A stretch of 64,000 nucleotides of DNA from Shinella sp. XGS7 (lineage in GTDB: Bacteria; Pseudomonadota; Gammaproteobacteria; Burkholderiales; Burkholderiaceae_C): the NCBI RefSeq assembly GCF_020535565.1, contig NZ_CP084758.1:523501-587500 (forward strand), given 5' to 3'. The notes beneath the pieces were generated by a model. That model was not told the DNA's origin, searched no databases, and saw only the letters and a program-made list of their open reading frames with translations. Shown in pieces: positions 8,566-18,415 of this stretch. Position numbers and translations under genes: made by a program. The first letter of the stretch is position 1. Each line of letters opens with the position of its first letter.

Positions 8566-11313
8566 TCAGAAGTCGTAGCTGGCCTTGACCTGCAGGGTAC
8601 GGCCCAACGGGCTGTAGTAGCGGTAGTCGAAGCCCAGCATATGACCACCCTTGGCGCGCAGGGACAGCGGGGGATCCTTGTCCAGCAGGTTCTTCACACC
8701 GCCCGTCAGGGTCAGCTGCTTGTTCCAGGCGTAGGCGGTCTGCCAGTCCAGGGTGATGTACGGCTTGACTTTCAGGCGCACGACGCGGTCGTCACCGTTG
8801 TAGTTACCGCTGGCATCGATGCCATACACCTCGGTCGGGAAGTCCTTGTAGCCCGACTGGAAGTTGATGTTGGCCGCGTGTGTCCAGGCGCCCGACTGCA
8901 GGGTGTTGGTCAGCTGGCCCTTCCAGCGGAAGGTCACTTCACCAATGGACGGATGGTTGTCCGACACCGTGGAGAAGTACTCGCCACCGGCCAGCAGCTG
9001 CTTCTTGCTGCGCAGCATATAGGTGGCGCGCAGATTGGAAGTCAGCTTGCCCAGCGGGGTGTCGAAACGGGCCGTGGCGTCGAAGTCGATGCCGCTGGTG
9101 TAGGACTTGCCCAGATTGGTCTGGCTGGCGTTGTAGGCCAGGAACTTCTCCTTGGTGACCGGGTCGGTGTAGACCATCCACAGGTTGGAGTACTTGTTGA
9201 CGTTGAAGAACGCCTCGTTCTCATCGACCGAACCGAAGGTCTTGTCGATGCCCACCCACCACCAGTCGGCGCCGAAGGAGAAGTTGCTGGCCGGCTCGAC
9301 GCGGAAGCCCAGCGTGGCTTGCTTGGATTCCTCGGGCTGGATCTTGGCGTTGCCGCCGGTGAAGACGTTGTACTGCTTCTTGCTGCCCTGGCAGGTCGCA
9401 CCCAGGCTGGTTGCCATGGCGGCCATCTCGGGCGAGCAGTCGTACTGCTCGGCGGTCACACCGAATTCCTGCAGCGGACGGTAGAGCTGGCGCAGCGTGG
9501 GCACGCGGAAACCAGTCCCCAGAGAGCCACGCAGCAGGAACTTGGGATCGGGCTGCCAGCGGAAGGAGACCTTGCCATTGGTGGCACTGGCAATGTGACG
9601 ATAGTCGTCGTAGCGCAGGCCGGCGGTCACTTCCAGGGTCTTGCTCAGCGGAGCCACCATTTCGGCGAACAGGCCCATGGTGTCACGCTTGGCCGAGTAG
9701 GGGATGGCCACCGAGCTGTCACCAAAGCGCTGGTCATCACCCTTGGCGCCGCCCACACCACGCGCCACGGCGCTGGGGTTGGTGGACACCTTGTCCTGCG
9801 AAACGCTGGCACCCAGGGCCAGCGCGGCTTTGCCGCCAGCCAAGGCGAACAGCTCACGCGAGGCACGCACATCGGCATTCACCAGGGTGCTCTTCTCGCT
9901 GTCATACACGCCGCTGACCATGATGGCCTTGGCGGCATCCAGCGCAGCTTGCGACTGGTTGCCCGGAAGAGCAAAGGGATTCCAGATACCGCTGCGCAGC
10001 AGGGCGCTGAAGGCATTGGCCAGGGGATAGCCGGCATTGCTCTCGTCCACCACGGCGCGCTGCATGCCCAGACCGGCGGTGTAGTCCCAGCCGGCCAGCT
10101 GACCTTCCAGCGACAGCCACAGGGCCTTGGTATCGCGCTCGAAAGTGCTGGTGCGGTTGCCCAGGTCGTACACGCGGTAGGACACGGCGGCCGGACGGTC
10201 GGCAGCCAGGCCCAGCGAGGTCAGATAGGCCGGGGTGTAACCCACGGCAGCCAGTTCCTTGGCGAAGGGGCCGTTCACGTCCACCAGGACCTGGCCCGGC
10301 ACGGCCGCGATCTTGCCGCTGCTCTTGGTCTTGCCCAGCAGCACATCGGCGCGGAACAGATGGTTGTCGCCCAGCTTCTTGGTGAAGGAACCGAAGAAGT
10401 TGGAGCGCTCGCGATCCGGGAAGGCCTGGACGGTGCCGGCGTAGTCGAACACGCAGGACGCACCGTCCTTGATGTGCATGGGTGCGCACTGGCCGTTCTG
10501 GGCCAGGTAGGCATTGCGAGCCTCGGTGCCGATCGTGCCATCGGCCTTCAGGACCGGCACGTTCACATTGCCTGGAATGCCGGAGCCGGAACCGTTGAAG
10601 AACTCGTAGCGCTTGCCTTCGAAGCCGAAGTGGATCACACCGGTCTTGGAGAAGTCGCGCTGCGAGGCGTTCAGGGCATCGCGCTTGTCGAAGGACAGGC
10701 CGGCAATCAGGTTGTAGCCGTCGGCATCCAGGTCGCCGATGCCGCCCGAGATGGCCAGATTGCGCTCACGACCGCCCGACTCCTGGGGCACGGAGGCGGA
10801 CACGCTGATATTGCGCTTGGTGGAGTTGGTGCGGGTGATGAAGTTCACCACGCCCGCCACGGCGTCGGAGCCGTACAGGGCCGATGCACCATCGGTCAGC
10901 ACTTCCACGCGCTCGATGATGGCCAGGGGGATCATGTTCAGGTCCACCGAACCGCCAGCCTCGCCGATCAGGCGGCGGCCGTTCAGCAGCACCAGGGTGC
11001 GGTCGCCGCCCAGGTTGTGGATGGACACGGTGGCCTGGCCACCGCCACCACCGCCCACGGTGTCGCCTTCGACGACGCCGCCCTGGATGGCCGACAGGTT
11101 CTGCATCAGCTCGACCACCGAGGTCACGCCACTGCGTTCGATCTCCTGCTTGGAGATGGTCTGAACCGGCAGCGCGCCTTCGGCGGCGATGCGCTTGATG
11201 GCGGAACCCGTCACGACGACGCGTTCCAGCTGTTGGTCTTGGGCGAGGGCCGGCATGGCCGCCGCGGCGGCCATCGCTGCTGCGGCCAGACTGACCGCAT
11301 TGAGCTTGAACAT
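8566..11313 (-). CDS. TonB-dependent outer-membrane receptor 2
   Basis: A 915-residue protein with an Ala-rich signal peptide ending PALAQ, then LERVVVTGSAIKRI. The plug region (about 45-180) contains LVLLNGRRL and SALYGSDAVAGVVNFITR, plus an unusual Gly run (GGGGGG near residue 87). The barrel ends in LQVKASYDF. Shine-Dalgarno AGGAG precedes the ATG. It is paralogous to the receptors on either side but more distant in the barrel, so the three may take different ligands. Outer-membrane location and TonB dependence are confident; the ligand is not. Confidence 0.93.
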   Translation of the reverse strand: MFKLNAVSLAAAAMAAAAAMPALAQDQQLERVVVTGSAIKRIAAEGALPVQTISKQEIERSGVTSVVELMQNLSAIQGGVVEGDTVGGGGGGQATVSIHNLGGDRTLVLLNGRRLIGEAGGSVDLNMIPLAIIERVEVLTDGASALYGSDAVAGVVNFITRTNSTKRNISVSASVPQESGGRERNLAISGGIGDLDADGYNLIAGLSFDKRDALNASQRDFSKTGVIHFGFEGKRYEFFNGSGSGIPGNVNVPVLKADGTIGTEARNAYLAQNGQCAPMHIKDGASCVFDYAGTVQAFPDRERSNFFGSFTKKLGDNHLFRADVLLGKTKSSGKIAAVPGQVLVDVNGPFAKELAAVGYTPAYLTSLGLAADRPAAVSYRVYDLGNRTSTFERDTKALWLSLEGQLAGWDYTAGLGMQRAVVDESNAGYPLANAFSALLRSGIWNPFALPGNQSQAALDAAKAIMVSGVYDSEKSTLVNADVRASRELFALAGGKAALALGASVSQDKVSTNPSAVARGVGGAKGDDQRFGDSSVAIPYSAKRDTMGLFAEMVAPLSKTLEVTAGLRYDDYRHIASATNGKVSFRWQPDPKFLLRGSLGTGFRVPTLRQLYRPLQEFGVTAEQYDCSPEMAAMATSLGATCQGSKKQYNVFTGGNAKIQPEESKQATLGFRVEPASNFSFGADWWWVGIDKTFGSVDENEAFFNVNKYSNLWMVYTDPVTKEKFLAYNASQTNLGKSYTSGIDFDATARFDTPLGKLTSNLRATYMLRSKKQLLAGGEYFSTVSDNHPSIGEVTFRWKGQLTNTLQSGAWTHAANINFQSGYKDFPTEVYGIDASGNYNGDDRVVRLKVKPYITLDWQTAYAWNKQLTLTGGVKNLLDKDPPLSLRAKGGHMLGFDYRYYSPLGRTLQVKASYDF

Positions 11314-11586
11314 GAAAACTCCTTGGCTGAGGGGCTGAGGGTCGGCCCCAAAAAACGAAAAGCCCGCGGTGCTTTACCGGAGCTTTGCGTTCGGGAGTTT
11401 GAGTCTGTAATTACGAAGAAACTTTTCCGGATGAATGCAATGCGCACGAACGCGCGAATGGCGCCATCCGCTTCTCATTTATCGGGTTATTCCTGAGTCA
11501 GACGCCTTCAAAATGTCGCCCTCTCGCAACATGGCCGATGAACCGCATGGGTGCCCGCTCAGCACAAATGCCATCGCCCAACGAAA

Positions 11587-11610
11587 AAAGAGGCCCCGAA
11601 GGGCCTCTTT
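11587..11610 (-). terminator. Terminator with UUCG tetraloop after TonB receptor 3
   Basis: AAAGAGGCCC (11587-11596), CGAA loop and GGGCCTCTTT (11601-11610) form a perfect 10-bp stem; on the minus strand the loop is UUCG and a T-run follows. It lies 40 bp past the receptor 3 stop. The remaining spacer up to 11649 and back to 11314 contains the leader of receptor 2 and no gene. Confidence 0.92.
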
Positions 11611-11649
11611 CCATGGATGCCGGCAGCGGCCGGAATGATCTTCCGACGA

Positions 11650-14325
11650 TCAGAACGAGTAGTTCGCACGCAGGTAGAAGGCGCGACCCAGCGGATCGGT
11701 GTAGCGCGGGTCATAGCCACGCTGCGAACGGGTCGACTGGTTGGAGAACGGGGGATCCGTGTCGAACAGGTTACGGATACCGGCGGTCAGGCTGATGCCC
11801 TTGTAAGGACGCACGGAGGCCGACACATCGACCAGGGTATAGGAACCCACATCGCCGTAGAAGCTCGGACCGCCAACGACGGTACCCGGTGCATTCTGGT
11901 CACGATAGCCGCTCTGGTGACGGATGCCCAGGCGAGCGCCCCAGATGTCCTTGCTCCAGGCGATCGAGCCGTTGTGCTTCCAACGCATCATCGGGCTGCT
12001 GTCGACATAGCGACCCACGTTCTGCTTGAACGGCGAGTCCGGGCTGTTCTGATACTCGTAGCTGTGGACGTAGGTGCCGTCGTAGTTGAAGACGAAGTTG
12101 CCCCAGCTGCCGAACGAGGTCGAGTACGTGGCCGACAGATCCAGACCATCCGTCTTGACCTGGCCGATGTTGTCGGTCAGGGTGATCAGGTAGGCGATGG
12201 CCGGGCTGTTGACGTTGTCGGCAAGGCAGCGGTTCAGATTGGCCTGAGCTGCTACAGACAGCTGGTTGCAACGCACGTAACGGTCAGCGTACTTGACCGG
12301 GTCAGCCACCACGGACTCTTGCGGGAAGGCCAGGATCTGGTCCTTCAGCTTGATGTTCCAGTAGTCCGCCGACAGGGTCAGGCCCTTCACCGGCTCAAAG
12401 GCAGCGCCGAAGCTGAAGGTCTTCGAGGTTTCGGGCTTCAGCTTGGAGTTACCGCCCTGCAGCACCTGGGGCTGGTTGGCGCAGTCGCGAGACTTCACGC
12501 CACCCTTGCTGGTATCAGCGACACCACCCGGGCACAAGATGGGGTCATTCGAGGCGCTGCTCGCGAAGGTGACGGTCTGCGGGCCGTAGATGTCATCCAG
12601 CGACGGAGCGCGGAAGCCCTCGTTGTAGGAACCACGCAGCAGCAGCTCGCGCATGGGCTGGAAGCGGAAGCCGATCTTCGGGTTGGTCGAAGCGCCAGCG
12701 TCAGAATAATCATCGCGACGCAGTGCCAGCTGGATCTCCAGCTGCTTGGTCACCGGCAGCAGCATTTCTGCACCGATGGCCTTCACGTCACGGGTGCCTT
12801 GCACGTGGTTGGGAGAACGACCGGCCGAGGGGATGGCGATCACGACATCGTCATTGGTGTCGTTCTTGTAGCGCTCCTTGCGGAACTCGGCATTCACCGA
12901 CATGGCGGCCTTGCCACCAGCCATGTCGAAGAGCTCGCGGGAAACGCGGAAGTCCATGCCCTTGGTGCCGCCGGTGGCCTGGGCGAAAACGCCGCGGCGC
13001 TTGGCCTGCTCGATGATGGCCAGCTGGGCAGGCGTCGCTTCAGCAAACGGGTTCAGATTGCCTGCAGCGACCTGGGCACGCACGAAGGGGGCGTTGACGT
13101 AACCGTCGATCGCACCGTCCTGCGCACGGCTTTCGCTCCAGAAAGCACCGATCTTGTAATCGAAGCCCTGGAAGTAGCCCGTCAGGTCGGCCACCACGCG
13201 CTCAGCGTTCGAGATCGACTCGTTCGTCCGGTTGCCGGCAGGCACCATGCGCCAGCCGACCGTCACCGGCTTGGTCTGGTCCAGGCCGGCGTAGCCCTTG
13301 GGGTAGAAGGGGTTGGTCGGAGCGATCGAGATACCACCCACCGGGTCCATGGCCACGCGAGCGATGTTGTTGTTCTCGGTGGACATCGCTTCCAGCGACA
13401 GCACATGGTCCGCGCCCAGCTTGAACGAGGCGCGGGCCGCCAGGGTCTCCTGACGGATGTCCGGAATCGTATCGATCGTAGCCGTGAAGTCGAACACGCA
13501 GTTCTTGGGGTCCGTCGGCGATTGCACGGACAGCGGCGGGGCGCAGTTCGGAGCCGTCAGATTGCCCGACACATTGGTCGCGCTCTGCGAGAAGTTACCC
13601 GGGAAGGTGGTGGGCGAATTGCCCGACACACCGCGCGAGGGAATGATGCCGGTACGGGAGAAATCGCGGTCCAGCGCGCGCAGACGGTCCTGACGACGGA
13701 CGTCATAGGTGGCCCAGAAGTTCACACCGTCCTTCTCGAGGTCGCCGATGCCGAAGGTCACCGAGGTGCCTTCCTTCATGCCGCCCTTCTTGCTGGGACG
13801 CAGGGTCTCGACGCTCAGCGCGCCGCCGCGGTAGTTCTGCTTGGTGATGAAGTTGATCACGCCACCGATGGCATCGGTACCATAGATCGCGGAGGCGCCA
13901 TCACGCAGCACCTCGACGCGGTCGATCACGGCGAAGGGGATGGAGTTCAGGTCAACCGAGGCGGAATCGAAGGCGAAGGCCGCGACGCGACGACCATTGA
14001 GCAGCACCAGCGTCTTGTTGGGACCCAGACCACGCAGATTGGCGTAGGTCGCGCCGCCGGTCCCGGAACCAATGGCGTTGGAAGACACGTTGGCCGACTG
14101 GCTCGACGCCAGCAACTCCATCACGCCTTCGACGCTGGTCACACCGGACTGGCGCAGCTCGTCCATGCGCATCACCGTGATCGGCAGGGTGCCTTCGTCG
14201 TTGATCGAGCGCTTGATCGACGATCCCGTGATCTCGACGCGCTCGAGGTTGGCCTAAGCGAAAGCCGGGCCAGTGAACAGAACAGCGAGCGTGGCCGCTG
14301 CACTGATGCGATTAAGTTTGAACAT
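11650..14325 (-). pseudogene. TonB-dependent outer-membrane receptor 3, interrupted by an amber codon at the signal-peptide junction
   Basis: From the ATG at 14325 (GGAG six bases upstream) 23 codons encode a signal peptide, MFKLNRISA to TGPAFA, then TAG at 14256-14254, after which the same frame stays open for 867 codons: ANLERVEITGSSIKR, LVLLNGRRV, SAIYGTDAIGGVINFITK, and a barrel ending FYLRANYSF. The paralogues have Gln (CAG) at the equivalent place (ALAQD), so a single C-to-T change explains the stop. No other lesion was seen, and the gene keeps its leader and a perfect terminator. It may be a very recent pseudogene, a readthrough-dependent gene or a base-call error. Internal GTG/ATG starts near 14175 would lack export signals. 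Confidence 0.85.
14254..14256 (-). other. In-frame amber codon in TonB receptor 3
   Basis: TAG (plus-strand CTA) is codon 24 of the receptor frame and sits directly after PAFA, where signal peptidase would cut and where both neighbouring receptors have Gln. Confidence 0.9.
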
Positions 14326-14457
14326 CCAGAGCTCCTAATAAAGCGAAATGCCGGCTCTTTTGGATACCGGCACGCCTGCCAGACAGTTCCCGGCCGCGTA
14401 GCCTGGAAACGTTTCACGGACGTAAAGTTTTTCTTCGCTCTACGCCCTTCCAGCAGC

Positions 14458-14478
14458 GGGTTCGCCCTAATTGAGCCC
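14458..14478 (-). promoter_or_regulatory. Upstream element shared with TonB receptor 1 (copy 2)
   Basis: On the coding strand it reads GGGCTCAATT, then a G-rich stretch and AACCC, about 133 bp upstream of the receptor 3 start. It resembles the element at 8330-8350. The spacer 14326-14643 otherwise holds only the glcB terminator and a small hairpin (TGCCGG/CCGGCA, 14349-14372). Confidence 0.35.
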
Positions 14479-14523
14479 GGCTCACGCCTCGCATTCGGAC
14501 ATATCGCAATAAATCCAAGGGAA

Positions 14524-14555
14524 AACCCCCAGTTAAAAATCAAAAACTGGGGGTT
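14524..14555. terminator. Terminator of malate synthase gene
   Basis: AACCCCCAGTT (14524-14534) and AACTGGGGGTT (14545-14555) form a perfect 11-bp stem around an A-rich 10-nt loop, about 90 bp beyond the glcB stop on the minus strand, followed there by TTTTCCC. Confidence 0.85.
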
Positions 14556-14643
14556 GCTTGTTGTCGTGGAACGACAGGCATTCCGGAGGAGAACCGAGCG
14601 GGTCTTCAGCCGCTCGGCCAAGCCGAGCGTGCCGTCACGAAGC

Positions 14644-16806
14644 TCAGTGGGCCTTCACCTTCAGCCGCCACGCATGCAGCAGCGGCTCCGTATACCCGCT
14701 GGGCTGGGCCTTGCCCTTGAACACCAGGTCCAGCGCGGCCTGGAAGGCGGCGCCCTGGGGGTTCTGCGCCAGGCTCTTGTAGGCCGGATCGCCCGCATTC
14801 TGCCCGTCGACGACGGCGGCCATGCGCTGCATCGTTTCGAGGATCTGCGCCTCGGTGATGACGCCGTGGTGCAGCCAGTTGGCAAGGTGCTGGGCGGAGA
14901 TGCGCAGCGTCGCACGGTCTTCCATCAGGCCGACATTGTTGATGTCCGGAACCTTCGAGCAGCCAACGCCCTGGTCGATCCAGCGCACGACGTAGCCGAG
15001 GATGCCCTGGGCGTTGTTATCGAGCTCGCGCTGGATTTCCTCCGGGGTCCAGTTCGGACGAACCGCCACCGGGACCGAGAGGATGTCGGAGAGCTTGGCA
15101 CGCGGGCGCGAACGGAGCGAGGCCTGGACCTCGGCGACATTGACCTTGTGGTAGTGCGTCGCATGCAGCGTCGCGGCCGTCGGCGAGGGCACCCAAGCGG
15201 TGTTGGCGCCGGCCTTCGGATGGGCGATCTTCTGCTCCAGCATGGCGGCCATCAGGTCGGGCATGGCCCACATGCCCTTGCCGATCTGCGCATGGCCGGA
15301 CAGGCCGCATTCGAGGCCGATATCGACGTTCCAGTTCTCGTAGGCGCCGATCCAGGCGGCCTGCTTCATGTCGCCCTTGCGGATCATCGGACCCGCTTCC
15401 ATCGACGTGTGGATCTCGTCGCCGGTGCGGTCGAGGAAGCCGGTGTTGATGAAGACGACGCGCTCCTTGGCGGCGCGAATCGCTTCCTTGAGGTTGATCG
15501 TCGTGCGGCGCTCCTCATCCATAATGCCCATCTTCATGGTGTTGGGCGCCATGCCGACGGCGGCTTCGACGCGGCCGAACAGCTTGGAAGCGAACGCGAC
15601 TTCTTCGGGGCCATGCATCTTCGGCTTGACGACATACATGGAGCCGGCACGCGAATTGCCGCGGCGCTTGAGGTCATGCAGGGCGATGGTCGTGGTGATG
15701 ACCGCGTCCATGATGCCCTCGGGAATCTCCCGGCCGCCTTCCAGCAGGATGGCGGGATTGCTCATCAAGTGGCCGACATTGCGCACGAACATCAGCGAAC
15801 GGCCATGCAGGCTGAGCTCGCCACCGGCAGGCCGCTGGTAGACGCGGTCGGCGTTCAGGCGCCGGGTGAAGGTCTTGCCGCCCTTGCTGACCTCCTCGGT
15901 CAGGGTGCCCAGCTGAATGCCCAGCCAGTTGCTGTAGGCCAGCAGCTTGTCCTCGGCATCCACGGCCGCCACCGAGTCTTCCAGGTCCAGGATGGTGGAC
16001 AGGGCGGCTTCCAGCACCACATCGGCCACGCCGGCGGCGTCGCTGCGGCCGATGGGCGTGCTGCGGTCGATCTGGATGTCCAGGTGCAGGCCGTTGTGCA
16101 CCAGCAGCACCGAGCGCGGCGCGGCGGCCTCGCCCTGATAGCCCACGAACTGGGCCGGATCGGCCAGGCCCGTGCTGGCGCCGCCGGCCAGGCTCACCTG
16201 CAGGTGGCCATCCTGCACGGTGTAGGCCGTGGCGTCCTTGTGCGAGGCGCCGCCGGCCAGGGGCGCGGCCTGGTCCAGCACCTGGCGGGCAAAGGCGATG
16301 ACCTTTGCACCGCGCTTGGGGTTGTAGCCCTTGCCCTTTTCCGCGCCGTCCGCATCCGAAATCGCATCCGTGCCGTAGAGCGCGTCGTAGAGCGAGCCCC
16401 AGCGCGCATTGGCGGCGTTCAGCGCATAACGCGCGTTCATGACGGGAACGACGAGCTGCGGACCGGCCTGCAGGGCCAGCTCGGCATCCACATTCGCGGT
16501 CGTGGCCTTCACCTCGGCCGGTACCGGCACCAGATAGCCGATCTTCTCCAGAAAAGCGCGGTAGGCCGGCATATCGGCAATCGGGCCCGGATGGGCGCGG
16601 TGCCAGGCATCCAGCTCGCTTTGCAGGCGGTCGCGCTCGGCCAGCAGGGCCGCGTTCTTGGGCGCCAGATCGTGGGCAATGGCGTCAAAGCCGGCCCAGA
16701 AGGCGGCGCTGCTCACGCCGCTGCCCGGCAGCACCTGCTCCTCGATGAAGCGGTACAGCGGGGTGTCGACCTGCAGGCGATGGGCGGTGGTGCGGGAGAC
16801 GGTCAT
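14644..16806 (-). CDS. glcB: Malate synthase G
   Basis: A 720-residue enzyme, the usual length of the G isoform, condensing glyoxylate with acetyl-CoA to malate in the glyoxylate and glycolate routes. Visible family motifs are [20 protein letters not shown], the [17 protein letters not shown] block with substrate-binding residues, [27 protein letters not shown] and [10 protein letters not shown]. The ATG at 16806 has AGGAG in front. A divergent LysR gene starts 146 bp away and may regulate it. Oddity: roughly 14800-15720 uses GTC, CTC, TCG and GAA codons and reads like a Rhizobiales enzyme, while the N-terminal third and the last 50 residues fit the host style, so the gene looks mosaic. Confidence 0.95.
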   Translation of the reverse strand: MTVSRTTAHRLQVDTPLYRFIEEQVLPGSGVSSAAFWAGFDAIAHDLAPKNAALLAERDRLQSELDAWHRAHPGPIADMPAYRAFLEKIGYLVPVPAEVKATTANVDAELALQAGPQLVVPVMNARYALNAANARWGSLYDALYGTDAISDADGAEKGKGYNPKRGAKVIAFARQVLDQAAPLAGGASHKDATAYTVQDGHLQVSLAGGASTGLADPAQFVGYQGEAAAPRSVLLVHNGLHLDIQIDRSTPIGRSDAAGVADVVLEAALSTILDLEDSVAAVDAEDKLLAYSNWLGIQLGTLTEEVSKGGKTFTRRLNADRVYQRPAGGELSLHGRSLMFVRNVGHLMSNPAILLEGGREIPEGIMDAVITTTIALHDLKRRGNSRAGSMYVVKPKMHGPEEVAFASKLFGRVEAAVGMAPNTMKMGIMDEERRTTINLKEAIRAAKERVVFINTGFLDRTGDEIHTSMEAGPMIRKGDMKQAAWIGAYENWNVDIGLECGLSGHAQIGKGMWAMPDLMAAMLEQKIAHPKAGANTAWVPSPTAATLHATHYHKVNVAEVQASLRSRPRAKLSDILSVPVAVRPNWTPEEIQRELDNNAQGILGYVVRWIDQGVGCSKVPDINNVGLMEDRATLRISAQHLANWLHHGVITEAQILETMQRMAAVVDGQNAGDPAYKSLAQNPQGAAFQAALDLVFKGKAQPSGYTEPLLHAWRLKVKAH

Positions 16807-16881
16807 GGCAGAACTCCTGGGCAAGGCGGTAAAGAGAAAGGACATTGCCTCGCAATTTATGCCAGGCAGAGCTCCCGATTC

Positions 16882-16931
16882 ATAACGCCGAACGCAGGTA
16901 ATGCTGATGCGAAATGCATGAATAACGCCGA
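16882..16931. promoter_or_regulatory. Direct repeat in the glcB / LysR divergent promoter region
   Basis: ATAACGCCGA occurs at 16882-16891 and 16922-16931, 40 bp apart, in the space between glcB and the LysR gene. Spaced half-sites are common for LysR regulators, so these are candidate operator sites; no footprint or consensus is known to me. Confidence 0.35.
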
Positions 16932-16951
16932 CAGCCATGCACAATCAGGGC

Positions 16952-17896
16952 ATGGACCGCTTGAAGCAGATTGAATCCTTTGTGCTGGTGGCGACCAAGG
17001 GCAGCCTCACGGCCGCGGCCCAGGCCGAGGGCGTGGCGCCCGCGGTGATGGGGCGGCGCATCGACGCCCTGGAGGAACGCCTGGGCGTGAAGCTGCTGGT
17101 GCGCACCACCCGACGCCTCACCCTCACCCATGAGGGCAGCGCCTTTCTGGAAGACTGCCAGCGCCTGCTGGTGGAGTTTGCCGATGCCGAGGCCGGCGTG
17201 AGCGCAGGCGGGCTCAAGGCCAGCGGCCATCTGCGCATCACCGCGCCGGCCGGCTTCGGGCGCCGCCATGTGGCGCCCCTGGTGCCGGAGTTTCTGGCCC
17301 GGCACCAGGAGCTGAGCCTCTCGCTCAATCTCTCGGACCGGGTGGTGGACATCGTCAACGAGGGCTTTGACTGCGCGGTGCGCGTGGGCGATCTGCAGGA
17401 CTCCAGCCTGGTGAGCATGCGCCTGGCCGACAACCGCCGCCTCTGCGTGGCCACCCCCGCCTACCTCAGGCGCGCGGGCGTGCCTCAGCACCCCAGCGAG
17501 CTGGCGCGCCACCAGACCCTGGGCCTCTCATCCGAGGCCAGCCAGAGCCGGGGCTGGGCCTTTCTGGTGGACGGCCAGATCAGCCACTGGCGCCCCCAGG
17601 GCCGGCTGGACTGCAGCGATGGCCAGGTGCTGCACGACTGGTGCCTGGCCGGCCTGGGCTTGGCCTGGCGCAGCCTCTGGGAGGTGGAGGCCGATATCCA
17701 GGCCGGCCGCCTGCAATCGGTGCTGGAGGAGTTTGCCGCGCCGCCCAATGGCATCTTCGCCGTGGTGCCGCAGCGCAAGCATCTGCCGCTGCGGGTGCGG
17801 CTGTGGATCGACTTTCTCAAGCAGCACTACGGCAACCCCGATTACTGGCACAGTCGGGCCCGCACCCAGCCGCCCGCCCCCGCCCAAGGACACTGA
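16952..17896 (+). CDS. LysR-family transcriptional regulator
   Basis: 314 residues from the ATG at 16952, chosen because family members begin MDRLKQIESF; a start at 16937 would add five residues. The helix-turn-helix occupies about residues 1-60 (GSLTAAAQAEGVAPAVMGRRI, here without the common SQPAVS signature but in the same place), followed by a LysR substrate-binding domain to about 300. It resembles the CrgA/DmlR-type subgroup. Divergent from glcB, a plausible target, and 3 bp upstream of a DUF2214 gene with which it is probably cotranscribed. The effector is unknown. Confidence 0.9.
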   Translation: MDRLKQIESFVLVATKGSLTAAAQAEGVAPAVMGRRIDALEERLGVKLLVRTTRRLTLTHEGSAFLEDCQRLLVEFADAEAGVSAGGLKASGHLRITAPAGFGRRHVAPLVPEFLARHQELSLSLNLSDRVVDIVNEGFDCAVRVGDLQDSSLVSMRLADNRRLCVATPAYLRRAGVPQHPSELARHQTLGLSSEASQSRGWAFLVDGQISHWRPQGRLDCSDGQVLHDWCLAGLGLAWRSLWEVEADIQAGRLQSVLEEFAAPPNGIFAVVPQRKHLPLRVRLWIDFLKQHYGNPDYWHSRARTQPPAPAQGH

Positions 17897-17899
17897 ACC

Positions 17900-18355
17900 A
17901 TGCCTCTCGAAGCCCTGCTCGCCGGCCTGCACATCGTGGCCATCCTCAGCCTGGTGGTCTTTCTCAGCAGCGAGGCGGCGCTGTGCCGTGCCGAGTGGAT
18001 GAATGCCGCCGTGGTGCGGCGGCTGGCGCGGCTGGATGCCATCTACGGCATCACGGCCGTGGCCGTGCTGCTCACGGGCCTGGCCCGCGCCTACTGGGGC
18101 ATCAAGGGCGGCGCCTGGTACTGGAGCCAGCCCCTGCTGCACGCCAAGCTGGGCCTGTTCGTGCTGATCGGCCTGCTCTCCATCCAGCCCACGCTGCGCT
18201 TTCGGCGCTGGTTGCGCGCGCTGGAGACCAGCGGCGCCCTGCCCGCCGAGGCCGAGATCCGCAGCACCCGCGCCCGCATCATGCTGCAGGCCCATCTGCT
18301 GATCCTGATTCCCATCGCCGCGGTGATGCTGGCGCGCGGCGTGGGCACGCGCTGA
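17900..18355 (+). CDS. DUF2214-family inner-membrane protein
   Basis: 151 residues with four predicted membrane helices (about 5-25, 45-68, 82-102, 128-147) and the conserved segment YWGIKGGAWYWSQPLLHAKL. This matches the uncharacterised DUF2214 family of small integral membrane proteins. It follows the LysR gene with a 3-bp gap, so the two are likely one transcript, and is closed by the strong hairpin at 18374-18399. No biochemical role can be given. Confidence 0.82.
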   Translation: MPLEALLAGLHIVAILSLVVFLSSEAALCRAEWMNAAVVRRLARLDAIYGITAVAVLLTGLARAYWGIKGGAWYWSQPLLHAKLGLFVLIGLLSIQPTLRFRRWLRALETSGALPAEAEIRSTRARIMLQAHLLILIPIAAVMLARGVGTR

Positions 18356-18373
18356 AGCGCCACGCCCCATACA

Positions 18374-18399
18374 AAACGGCCCCGCACGCGGGGCCGTTT
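18374..18399. terminator. Bidirectional terminator between DUF2214 and PsiF genes
   Basis: AAACGGCCCCG (18374-18384), loop CACG and CGGGGCCGTTT (18389-18399) make a perfect 11-bp stem with A and T runs on its flanks, between two convergent genes. Confidence 0.9.
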
Positions 18400-18415
18400 C
18401 ACGCTGAGCCGGGGC

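Noticed and set aside
14254-14256. Recoding of TAG as pyrrolysine or another amino acid
   Set aside because: No pyl genes are visible and the paralogues have Gln; a point mutation or base-call error is simpler.
11551-16974. Plus-strand open frame of about 1800 codons opposite receptor 3 and malate synthase
   Set aside because: It is antisense to two well-recognised genes, has low-complexity His/Gly/Arg/Val composition, contains no domain and arises from the GC-rich codon pattern of the real strand.
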